Origin: Dawidia cretensis
GTDB lineage: Bacteria; Bacteroidota; Bacteroidia; Cytophagales; Cyclobacteriaceae
Direction of reading: 5' to 3'
NCBI RefSeq assembly: GCF_018598175.1
Contig: NZ_JAHESE010000024.1
Coordinates: 52,805 to 116,804, forward strand
Length of the DNA: 64,000 bases
Under the pieces are notes generated by a model. That model made no database searches, was not told where the DNA came from, and saw nothing but the letters and a program-made list of their open reading frames with translations. Position numbers and translations under genes: made by a program. Shown one piece after another: positions 36,514 to 45,059 of this stretch (position 1 is its first letter; the number at the start of each line of letters is the position of its first letter).

Positions 36514-39500
36514 TTATGCGTGTACCTCCTCGCAGCGTTTTTCGTGTACATATACCAGGAAGCCTTTTGTGTCCTTCACGCCCATTGCCTGCAGTATTTG
36601 TAAATACTCCTGCACCTGTCGCCGGTCGTCTTCCTTGGGCTTGCCGGTTTTATAGTCGACAACAAAGGCTTTGTTGTCTTGCAGGGTGACGCGGTCGATG
36701 CGTCGCTCGCTGCCATCGGGCATAATCAGCGCCGCTTCGGTCTTGAGCACGGCATCGGCTGCAAAGGCAGGCTGCAATACCGGCGACGATACAATCCAAC
36801 GCATAGACTCGGCCACGAGCTCCAGCTCGTCTTCGGCCAGGAGTCCCTCCCGTAAGGCCTGACCGGCTACCACCGTGATATCGTCTGCGGTGCGCACCCG
36901 CGACATGAGTGTATGCAGAAAGATACCATAGTTGATCTTCCGACGCTTTTCGGTCTCTTCAAAAAACTCTTTGCCATCGGCGCGTACCGCCAGCCGCTCG
37001 CGCCAGGGGGAAACGGAATACCCCCGCAGCATCACGCCGCCATCGGGTGTGACGTTCTTTTGTGGTGGCGGTGTAATGGTGCCGGCCTGTAGCGACAGGG
37101 TTTCTTCCGTCCAGAGGCCCGACAGGTACTCGCTTTGCTCGATCGCCAGCTTGGTCAGGCGGCCGACGTTCGTCAGCTTGTCCGATTTGGTTAATGGCGC
37201 GTGTACGATCAGGCCTTCTTCTGCACGCGTAAAGGCTACATACAGCAGGTTCAGGTTGTCGAGGTAGATGCGCTTGCGCTCCTCGGTATAATATTCTTTA
37301 AAGACGGTGCTTTCGAGCTTGCTGGAGTACTTGAGTGGAAAATATCCGGCGCCGTTGAACGCAGCATCGTCGGAGCGGCACCACAGTATGGGCGACTTCA
37401 TGGGGGGGTGATTCAGCTCCCAGTCCAGGAAGGGTATAATGACATAGGCGAATTGCAGTCCTTTCGACTTGTGAATGGTAATGATCTGCGCAGCGTCCAC
37501 GCCACCGGCCACCTGGATCGACTTCTTCCATTTGTTTTCATTCCACCATTCCAGGAACGACGCCAGGTCGTTCTTCTCGCGTTCGGCAAACTCGAGGATC
37601 ACATCCTGAAACCCTTGCAGGTAGGCAATCTCGGTCGGCAGTTTGCCCAGGTTAAAAATGTGAATGAGTGTTTCCACCAGCTCTACCAACGGCAGGGCTG
37701 CCAGCACATCTTGTTGCTGCGCAAAGGCCGCCGGCACCTGGGTGGCAAACGCTTTGGTTTTACTTTCCGAGAACAGGCGGTGGTGGTTGGGAAACGCCTG
37801 CGTGGGCCACAGCTTCTGGTATTCAAACGCCAGCTGTGCGCGGGCGATCTGGTTCTTGGGGTTGTCGAGCAAGCGCAGGGCGTTGATCAACACCAGCACG
37901 CATGTTGCCTGGTCGAGGCGCAACGATTCGTTTGACACTACGTCGTACTTGCACGTGCTTTTGGCCTGCGGCGAGGCGCGATACTGCATAAAGTGCTGGG
38001 CAATGGCTTGTCCCTCGCTGTTGTCGCGTACCAGAAAGGCGATATCACGCAGCGCAATGCCGCGGCCTTGCAGATCTTCCACCAGCCCCGGCAACTGTTC
38101 CAGGGACACGGACTGAAAGTCGAAGCGACCGCCACTTTCTTCGCCCGGGGCTTTTTCTTCCTGGCGGAAAAAACGCATGTTGACATAGCCGGGGTGTTGC
38201 CGGAAGATCTTCTGCGCCGCATCGATATAGGCCTGCTGCGGAAAGGCCGTACCCGTCTCGCGGCTTACGATCGCCGCCGAGGCATCGAATAGGGCGTTAT
38301 TTATTTGTACAATGTTGGTGGCACTGCGGTAATTCGTGTCGAGCTGGTATATATCCGTCACCAATACACCTATATCTTCCCGGGCGCGCTCCTGCAAGAT
38401 GTTCAGGTCGCCGCCGCGCCAGCGGTAGATCGATTGTTTGATGTCGCCTACCAGCAAGCTGCGGTAGGCCTGGGCGATGCCGTTGCGGACCAAGGGCAGC
38501 ACGTTGCTCCACTGCAGGCCGGATGTGTCCTGAAACTCATCTACCAAGAAATGTCGAAAGAACGAGCCGACCTTTTCATATACAAACGACGTGTCCTGGC
38601 CTTGCATCACGCCTTGCAAAAACTGCGGTGCATCCGACAGCAGCATGACGTTGTTTTCGCGCAGGTATTCGCGCAGGGTTTTGGTAATGTCGGAGAGCAG
38701 TCCGAAGGCGTACAGGTTGCGCAATACCTGTTCCGCTGAAAAGTATGCTACACTCTCTTGTTCAATGTAGTCGGTCAGCGCCTGCAGTCGCGGGATCCAC
38801 GTCTGCCCGGCGCGGGCGATGATCACGTCCTTGGAAGGCGATTTGGCGCCGGGCCAGGCGGCGCTGCTGAGTAATGCGTCGCGCACGCGGCTGCCGGGCG
38901 GTTTGATCTCGGTCTCCAGGCCGGCGATATACGTGTAGACACTGCCGGAGGCGCCCCATTTAAAATCCGCCACCACCAGTTGCAGGCTGTGAAATTCCTG
39001 CATCAGCGCGCGGGCTTCGCCCAGCACGTGTTGCTCAAATTGTTTTACCTCCTTTTGGAGGGATTGCTTCAGGTTATTAAAGAAACGTTTGTCTTCGGTG
39101 GCGCGGAGCACATCCTCTTCGATGGCCTTAAATTCTTCGCGGAAGATCTCGCGCGAGAAATCCAGCAGTGAGGAGCGGATGTCCCAGTCGCGCCCGTCTT
39201 CGAGGCGTTCGAGCGAAAACTCCAGCACCCAGCCCCGCAGCTCGTCATCGTCGGTGAGCTTGTCCAGTACCCGGTCGATCACTTCCTCCAGCACCAGGTC
39301 GTTGTCGACTTCCAGCCGGAAATTACCCAGCAACCCCGTTTCGCGGGTGAACGATCTAATCACGCGTTGGAAGAACGCGTCGATGGTGCTCACCGCAAAT
39401 TGCGAATATTGATGCAGAATAAGGGACAGCACCTCGCGGCTGCGGTCGCGAAACTCACTGTCTGTAAAGGCCTTTCCATCCAACGCAATCTCCCGGCGGA

Positions 39501-39723
39501 TCTCGGCGGCGAGGTCCTGGCTGCGGTCGTGCCCAAAGTCATCGAGGTAGCGGATGATCCGGTCCTTCATTTCCTGGGTACTCTTGTTGGTAAAGGTCAT
39601 CGCCAGGATGTACCGGAAGTATTCCGGGAAACGCAATGCAAGCTTGAGGTATTCCTTGGCCAGCGTTCGGGTCTTGCCTGAGCCTGCCGAGGAACGGTAA
39701 ATGTGAAAGGTCTTATCGGTCAC
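36514..39723 (-). CDS. addA: AddA-like UvrD-family helicase-nuclease
   Basis: A 1069-residue SF1A helicase fused to a nuclease. Walker A is SSAGSGKT (residues 11-18), then TFTNKSTQEMKDR (motif Ia), FLVDEFQDTSGLQW (motif II), GDIKQSIYRWRGG (motif III), TIHKSKGLQF (motif V region) and YVAFTRAEE (motif VI). The C-terminal PD-(D/E)XK nuclease has RRIDRV and FVVDYKTGKP. It unwinds and trims broken DNA ends with AddB. The start is GTG at 39723, directly before the ATP-binding strand. Confidence 0.92.
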   Translation of the reverse strand: MTDKTFHIYRSSAGSGKTRTLAKEYLKLALRFPEYFRYILAMTFTNKSTQEMKDRIIRYLDDFGHDRSQDLAAEIRREIALDGKAFTDSEFRDRSREVLSLILHQYSQFAVSTIDAFFQRVIRSFTRETGLLGNFRLEVDNDLVLEEVIDRVLDKLTDDDELRGWVLEFSLERLEDGRDWDIRSSLLDFSREIFREEFKAIEEDVLRATEDKRFFNNLKQSLQKEVKQFEQHVLGEARALMQEFHSLQLVVADFKWGASGSVYTYIAGLETEIKPPGSRVRDALLSSAAWPGAKSPSKDVIIARAGQTWIPRLQALTDYIEQESVAYFSAEQVLRNLYAFGLLSDITKTLREYLRENNVMLLSDAPQFLQGVMQGQDTSFVYEKVGSFFRHFLVDEFQDTSGLQWSNVLPLVRNGIAQAYRSLLVGDIKQSIYRWRGGDLNILQERAREDIGVLVTDIYQLDTNYRSATNIVQINNALFDASAAIVSRETGTAFPQQAYIDAAQKIFRQHPGYVNMRFFRQEEKAPGEESGGRFDFQSVSLEQLPGLVEDLQGRGIALRDIAFLVRDNSEGQAIAQHFMQYRASPQAKSTCKYDVVSNESLRLDQATCVLVLINALRLLDNPKNQIARAQLAFEYQKLWPTQAFPNHHRLFSESKTKAFATQVPAAFAQQQDVLAALPLVELVETLIHIFNLGKLPTEIAYLQGFQDVILEFAEREKNDLASFLEWWNENKWKKSIQVAGGVDAAQIITIHKSKGLQFAYVIIPFLDWELNHPPMKSPILWCRSDDAAFNGAGYFPLKYSSKLESTVFKEYYTEERKRIYLDNLNLLYVAFTRAEEGLIVHAPLTKSDKLTNVGRLTKLAIEQSEYLSGLWTEETLSLQAGTITPPPQKNVTPDGGVMLRGYSVSPWRERLAVRADGKEFFEETEKRRKINYGIFLHTLMSRVRTADDITVVAGQALREGLLAEDELELVAESMRWIVSSPVLQPAFAADAVLKTEAALIMPDGSERRIDRVTLQDNKAFVVDYKTGKPKEDDRRQVQEYLQILQAMGVKDTKGFLVYVHEKRCEEVHA

Positions 39724-39920
39724 GGTGCCAAGTAAGGAAATATTTGAATACCCCGTATAAAAAATATCCTTCCCAAGCGCATTCTTTTCCAGTCACCCCG
39801 GCGGGCTTTCCTGTATTTACGATTACCACGTTCGGTTCATAGTTCTCCCGCCCCACATACACAAAGAATCCCGAAACGTGTATCTTACCGGTTCGAAAAT
39901 TCCCTTACGGGTAAACGTCT

Positions 39921-42266
39921 ATGCTGCGAAGTTTGTATTTCCTGGTGCCGAAGATCCTCTACTCGTTTCCCGTGCAGTTGCTCTTCAATAATATCAAACG
40001 CAATTTGGTATTACTGCTCTGTTGGATCGTGCTGTTTGCGATGATCACCGGCAACTTTGGTAAATACCTCGGCATTCCCTATCTGTTTCTCGATCCTGAA
40101 TATCTCAATCATGTAAACTTCACCAGCTTCTTTATCATGGGGCTCGTCACGGCGGGGTTCACCACGGCGTTCCATATCACCTGTTATATCAACGACGGCC
40201 ACCGGTTCTCGTTCGTCGGCACGTTGTCGCGACCGTTTACCAAGTTTGCGATCAACAACAGCATCATTCCCGCCATTTTCCTGGGCACCTATATTTACCA
40301 GATCGTCGGCTTCCAGATCAACAACGAATACTCTACGCCCGGCAGCCTGGCGTGGAACCTGGCGGGATTGCTTGGCGGCTACGTGGTCATGATCCTGATC
40401 TTCTTTGCCTACTTCCGATTCACCAACAAAGACATTTTTAAATATGTCATCTGCCGCATCGACGAGAAGATCAAACAGAATGTGAAGGTTACGCGCGCCA
40501 GCGCCATGAAGAAGCTCGACATCGCCCGCAAGAAGCAGGAGCGCGTCGACTATTATATAGACAGCGACTTCCGGGTGCGGCCGGTAGAGAATAACGTATT
40601 TTACGACAAGGCCACGATCCTGCAAGTATTCGATCAGAATCATTTTAACCTGGTGGTGATCGAACTGCTCATCTTTGCGTTGGTATTGGTGCTGGGCCTC
40701 TTTAAGGATTACGCCGCGTTTCAGCTTCCCGCAGCGTCGAGCTTTATCATCTTGCTGACCATCTTTGTGATGATGGCGGGTGCCTTCTCCTATTGGTTTG
40801 GCGGGTGGGCGGCCACGGCCGCATTGGCCATTTTCCTGGTGGTGAACCACCTGGTGGGCGAAGACTATTTCAGTAAACGCTACGAGGCCTTTGGAATCGA
40901 GTATAACCGGCCGCCGGTTCCTTATACCGTTGCTGCGCTGCGCGCTCTGAACGACTCCACGCACATCGAGCGCGACCGCCGCGCCACCTATGCCATGCTC
41001 GAAAACTGGCGGCGCAAGTTTCCCGAGGGACACAAACCAAAAATGGTATTCCTCTGCGCCAGTGGTGGCGGTAAGCGTGCCGCCCTGTGGACGCTGACGG
41101 CCCTGCAGGCGGCCGACAGTATTACACAAGGACGCGTGATGAATCATGCGATGCTGATCACGGGCGCTTCGGGCGGTCTGATTGGCGCCAGCTATTACCG
41201 CGAGCTGAAGCTGCGCAGTAAGCTGGGCGAGAACGTACGCCCCAACGCCGCCAGCCATCGTCAGAAAATCTCAACGGACAACCTCAACCCACTCATCTTT
41301 AGCCTCCTGGCCAACGACCTGTTTGTGGGCTTTACCAAGTTTGAATACAACGGCAACCTGTACTACCGCGACCGCGGCTATACCTTTGAAGAGCAGCTGA
41401 ACCAAATTACCGAGGGACTGATGAACAAACCCATCAGCGCTTACGACAGTGTGGAGCAGCAGGCCCTCATCCCCATGATGATCCTGACGCCGACGGTCGT
41501 CAACGACGGCCGCAAACTATACATAGCGTCGCGCCCGGTATCGTTTATGAACGCCGACATTGCCAACTTTCCCGCCTATACTTCGTCGAAGATCAGTGGT
41601 GTAGATTTCCAGACGCTTTTTGAAGAACACGGCGGCTCGCAACTGCGTTTCCTTTCGGCGTTGCGCATGAGCGCGACCTTTCCATATATCACCCCCAACA
41701 CGACGCTGCCGACGGAGCCATCCATCAAGATCATGGATGCGGGCATCTCCGATAACTTTGGCGTGTCGGACGCGGTGCGGTTTGTTTTTGCCTTTAAGGA
41801 ATGGATTGCCGAGAATACCTCGGGCATCGTCTTTGTGTCCATTCGCGACTCTCCTAAAATGGCGACGATCATGCCGAAGACGGGTCAGACGCTGGTGGAC
41901 GACTTTACACAGCCCATCAGCTCGGTGTACAACAACTTTGAAAACTTCCAGGACATTACCAGCGACATGCTCATCGGTCATGCCCGTACGTGGTTCCAGG
42001 GTCCGATCGACCGCATTGACATTGAATATCAGTCGGAAAGCTATACGCCCATTCTGCAAAAGATGGACAGCATCCGCCAGAACAACTCGCGGGCATCGCT
42101 CAGCTGGCGCCTGACAACACGCGAGAAGTTTGGGATCGAGTATACCATCAACTCACCGTCCAACCAGGACCAGCTGGCCAAGCTGGCGGCACTGGTGGGC
42201 ACGCCCCTGCATGCCATCGCCCGGTCTACGGCGGCACGGCAGGAATCTGTATCTTCGCGCCCATGA
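39921..42266 (+). CDS. Patatin-like phospholipase with N-terminal membrane domain
   Basis: A 781-residue protein. About seven hydrophobic segments in residues 1-315 form a membrane part. The patatin domain follows from about residue 370: oxyanion-hole glycines in LCASGGGKRAALW, the nucleophile GASGG in LITGASGGLIGASYY, and the aspartate of the dyad in IMDAGISDNFG (usual DGG, here DAG). It should cleave acyl esters of lipids at the membrane. Its stop overlaps the start of the helicase gene (ATGA), which is an unexpected partner. Confidence 0.88.
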   Translation: MLRSLYFLVPKILYSFPVQLLFNNIKRNLVLLLCWIVLFAMITGNFGKYLGIPYLFLDPEYLNHVNFTSFFIMGLVTAGFTTAFHITCYINDGHRFSFVGTLSRPFTKFAINNSIIPAIFLGTYIYQIVGFQINNEYSTPGSLAWNLAGLLGGYVVMILIFFAYFRFTNKDIFKYVICRIDEKIKQNVKVTRASAMKKLDIARKKQERVDYYIDSDFRVRPVENNVFYDKATILQVFDQNHFNLVVIELLIFALVLVLGLFKDYAAFQLPAASSFIILLTIFVMMAGAFSYWFGGWAATAALAIFLVVNHLVGEDYFSKRYEAFGIEYNRPPVPYTVAALRALNDSTHIERDRRATYAMLENWRRKFPEGHKPKMVFLCASGGGKRAALWTLTALQAADSITQGRVMNHAMLITGASGGLIGASYYRELKLRSKLGENVRPNAASHRQKISTDNLNPLIFSLLANDLFVGFTKFEYNGNLYYRDRGYTFEEQLNQITEGLMNKPISAYDSVEQQALIPMMILTPTVVNDGRKLYIASRPVSFMNADIANFPAYTSSKISGVDFQTLFEEHGGSQLRFLSALRMSATFPYITPNTTLPTEPSIKIMDAGISDNFGVSDAVRFVFAFKEWIAENTSGIVFVSIRDSPKMATIMPKTGQTLVDDFTQPISSVYNNFENFQDITSDMLIGHARTWFQGPIDRIDIEYQSESYTPILQKMDSIRQNNSRASLSWRLTTREKFGIEYTINSPSNQDQLAKLAALVGTPLHAIARSTAARQESVSSRP

Positions 42267-44185
42267 CCGCGAACAGTCAACTACAACAGACCCTCGAACT
42301 CATCCAACTGGAGCGCCAGGCGGACCTGGAATATTACCGGCAGAAAGTTTTGCTTCGGTCCATTAGTCAGCGCACGAAGGAGGGCACAACGTGGTACCCC
42401 CTCCGGTTTCAACGCCACTATATTGGCACCGGCGAGCGGCTCATTATAGAAGTAGAGCGGACCAACCACCTCGACCAGCCCCACGCCTTTCAGAGCGGCA
42501 AGTCGGTCAGCGTTTTTTCCAATGTGGGGGGTAAGCCCGAAAAGAACCACGTGAACGGCGTGGTGAACTTTGTGCGCGACAACGTCATGACGATTACGCT
42601 CAACAGCGACGACACACCCGAATGGCTCGAAGACGGGCTCCTGGGCGTGGACGTGATGTTTGACGAGATGAGCTATCGCGAAATGGAGTTCGCCTTGCGG
42701 GAAGTCATGAAAGCCGAAGACAATCGCGTGGCCTGGCTGCGCGAAGTGTTGCTAGGCTCAACACCTGCCGGCACGCGCGCGCTGCCGGCGGTTGCTACGA
42801 TCGAAGCACCGCTGAACGACAGCCAGCGCGAGGCCTTGCACACGGTACTGGCCTCGGCGGATGTAGCCTTTGTGCACGGTCCGCCCGGCACGGGCAAAAC
42901 AACGACCCTGGTACAGGCCATCATCGCCACCATTCAAGAAGAAAAACAAGTATTGGTCTGCGCGCCCAGCAACGCCGCTGTCGACTTGCTGGCCGACAAG
43001 CTGGGGCAGCAAGGCCTCAACGTACTGCGCATCGGCCACCCGGCGCGGGTGACCGAGCAGGCAATGAGCAAGACACTCGATGCGCGCATTGCGGCACACG
43101 CCCAGTACGGCGACTTGCGCGACCTGCGCAAACGTATGGAGCGGGTGCGCGGCAAAGCATTTAAGTTTAAACGTCACTTCGGCCACCACGAGCGCGAAGA
43201 GCGCCGGATGCTTTTACAGGAAGCCAAGCTTCTGAAAGCGGACGCCGACCTGTTGGAGTTTTATATCGTCAACGACCTGCTGCAGAACAGCGAAGCGATC
43301 TGTTGTACGCTGGTGGGCTCATCCCATCCCACGCTGCGCGGTAAAAAGTTTAAGACGGTCTTTATTGACGAAGCCGGGCAGTCACTGGAGCCAGCCTGCT
43401 GGATACCCTTGCTGCGAGCACAGCGCGCCATCTTTGCCGGCGACCACTTGCAGCTGCCGCCCACGATCAAGTCGGCCGACGCGGCGAAACGCGGATTGGC
43501 GAAGACGCTGTTTGAAAAGGGTATTGCCCGTCACCCGAAGCATGTGTCGATGCTAACGGTGCAGTACCGTATGCACGAGGACATCATGGCATTTTCGTCG
43601 CGGTATTTTTATCATAATGAGCTTGTCGCCCACGAGTCGGTACGCCATGCGCTGCTGCGTCCCAATCAAGCCCCTATACTTTTTATTGATACAGCAGGTT
43701 GCGGCTATACCGAGAAACAAGATCCGGAGACGTTAAGCCGTTCCAACGAAGAAGAAGCACAGCTCCTGATCCGCCAGGTAGAACAGCTGGTGGAAGAAGT
43801 GGGGGTCGAAGAGTGGATACAAGAGAACATCACGTTTGGGATCATCACCCCTTACCGGGCACAAGTAGATTATCTTGTGAAACTTGCCGAAGCCTCCTCT
43901 ATATTGGAGCCGTTGCATGGGCGAATCGCCATCAACACGGTCGATGCGTTTCAGGGGCAGGAACGCGATGTGATTGCCATCAGCTTTGTGCGGAGCAATG
44001 ATAAAAGTGAAGTGGGCTTTCTGGGTGACATTCGCCGTACCAACGTGGCCATGACCCGTGCGCGGCGCAAGCTGATCATGATCGGCGACTCTGCTACATT
44101 GGGTGCACACCCGTTCTACTCCGAGCTGATCGACTATGTGCAGGGCAAGGAATACTATAAAAGTGCATTTGAAATCCTGTATTGA
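42263..44185 (+). CDS. UPF1/SMUBP2-like SF1B helicase
   Basis: A 640-residue AAA_11/AAA_12 helicase. An N-terminal beta domain (residues 30-130, like the 1B/stalk region) precedes Walker A VHGPPGTGKTTT near residue 205. Then come CAPSNAAVDLLADKL (Ia), FIDEAGQSLEPA (II, DEAG), GDHLQLPPT (III), VQYRMHEDI (IV), TVDAFQGQERDVI (V) and NVAMTRARRKLI (VI). Such helicases move 5'-3' on RNA or DNA. It is coupled to the patatin gene by a 4-bp overlap and is 2 bp before the glycosylase gene. Confidence 0.92.
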   Translation: MTANSQLQQTLELIQLERQADLEYYRQKVLLRSISQRTKEGTTWYPLRFQRHYIGTGERLIIEVERTNHLDQPHAFQSGKSVSVFSNVGGKPEKNHVNGVVNFVRDNVMTITLNSDDTPEWLEDGLLGVDVMFDEMSYREMEFALREVMKAEDNRVAWLREVLLGSTPAGTRALPAVATIEAPLNDSQREALHTVLASADVAFVHGPPGTGKTTTLVQAIIATIQEEKQVLVCAPSNAAVDLLADKLGQQGLNVLRIGHPARVTEQAMSKTLDARIAAHAQYGDLRDLRKRMERVRGKAFKFKRHFGHHEREERRMLLQEAKLLKADADLLEFYIVNDLLQNSEAICCTLVGSSHPTLRGKKFKTVFIDEAGQSLEPACWIPLLRAQRAIFAGDHLQLPPTIKSADAAKRGLAKTLFEKGIARHPKHVSMLTVQYRMHEDIMAFSSRYFYHNELVAHESVRHALLRPNQAPILFIDTAGCGYTEKQDPETLSRSNEEEAQLLIRQVEQLVEEVGVEEWIQENITFGIITPYRAQVDYLVKLAEASSILEPLHGRIAINTVDAFQGQERDVIAISFVRSNDKSEVGFLGDIRRTNVAMTRARRKLIMIGDSATLGAHPFYSELIDYVQGKEYYKSAFEILY

Positions 44186-44187
44186 TT

Positions 44188-44850
44188 ATGGCGTTTGCGG
44201 ATAAGATTCTCACGTTCTATCGTTCCCTGGAATTGCCCAATCTGCCGGCGGGGGTCGACGCCATGAATCCTTACCAGGATGCCACCGCCTATGACCTGAG
44301 CGAGCAGTTCTATCGTCGGTTCTATAGTGATGATAAACCGCGTCGCATTATTATGGGCATTAATCCCGGGCGCTTTGGCGGCGGGCTTACGGGCGTGCCG
44401 TTTACCGATCCCCTTAAACTGGAGCAGCGGTTTGGCATCAAGAACGATTTAAAAAAGAAAGTCGAGCTCTCGGCCGACTTTATCTATACCATGATCGATG
44501 CCTACGGTGGCCCGAAAAAATTCTATAGCCGTTATTATATCAACTCGGTGTGCCCCTTGGGGTTTGTCCGGGACGGCAAGAATCTCAACTACTACGATAT
44601 ACGCGAATTACAAGAGGCCATCGAGCCTTTTGTTGTCGACAGCATCCAACGTCAACTGGACTTTGGCATCGACCGCAAGGCGGCCTACTGCCTGGGCGAG
44701 GGGAAAAACTTTGCGTACCTCGACAAGCTCAACCGCCAGCATGGATTTTTTAAAGAGGTTGTGCCCTTGTCGCACCCACGGTTTATCATGCAGTACAAGC
44801 GAAAGCACATTCCGGCGTACGTGGCGGACTATTTGAAAAAATTGAAATAG
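44188..44850 (+). CDS. SMUG2-type uracil-DNA glycosylase family protein
   Basis: A 220-residue protein of the uracil-DNA glycosylase superfamily (DUF4918/SMUG2 group). Motif 1 is MGINPGRFGGGLTGVPFTDP (residues 56-75), where SMUG1 has GMNPGPFGMAQTGVPFG; N59 would position the attacking water. Motif 2 is LSHPRF near residue 197. It should remove uracil or oxidised pyrimidines from DNA. I use the ATG at 44188, 2 bp after the helicase stop; a TTG two codons earlier also exists. The linkage to a helicase suits DNA repair. Confidence 0.85.
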   Translation: MAFADKILTFYRSLELPNLPAGVDAMNPYQDATAYDLSEQFYRRFYSDDKPRRIIMGINPGRFGGGLTGVPFTDPLKLEQRFGIKNDLKKKVELSADFIYTMIDAYGGPKKFYSRYYINSVCPLGFVRDGKNLNYYDIRELQEAIEPFVVDSIQRQLDFGIDRKAAYCLGEGKNFAYLDKLNRQHGFFKEVVPLSHPRFIMQYKRKHIPAYVADYLKKLK

Positions 44851-44873
44851 CCTCCCCCGCTAATGAGTTCGTT

Positions 44874-45059
44874 TTGTTACGTCCTTTTCGGCTATCGGGT
44901 GACCGCTGCCGGACGCCCCCGTTCAGTTTTGAAGCGCCTGGAGATCCCGAGACCGGCAAAATCGCCGGAAAAGGCCGCTTTGGGCATGGCATTGATCTTG
45001 AAATGCAGTTCGCAATGGTCATGCTGCGAAACTATCTCAAAACCTCCGGGTCATGCTGA
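44874..45059 (+). pseudogene. Possible remnant of a deleted FtsX-family permease start
   Basis: This 61-codon frame ends MVMLRNYLKTSGSC and its stop overlaps the ATG of the following permease gene. MLRNYLKT is a usual opening of Bacteroidota FtsX-type permeases, whose intact neighbour here begins MLKNYIKIAIRSL. The preceding sequence resembles nothing known. It could be a scar left by deletion between tandem permeases, or a translated leader, or chance. Confidence 0.25.

Noticed and set aside
39921-42266. Patatin gene as a CBASS effector
   Set aside because: No cyclic-oligonucleotide synthase or accessory gene is near, and the large multi-helix N-terminal part is unlike known CBASS patatins. 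Left as speculation in the findings.
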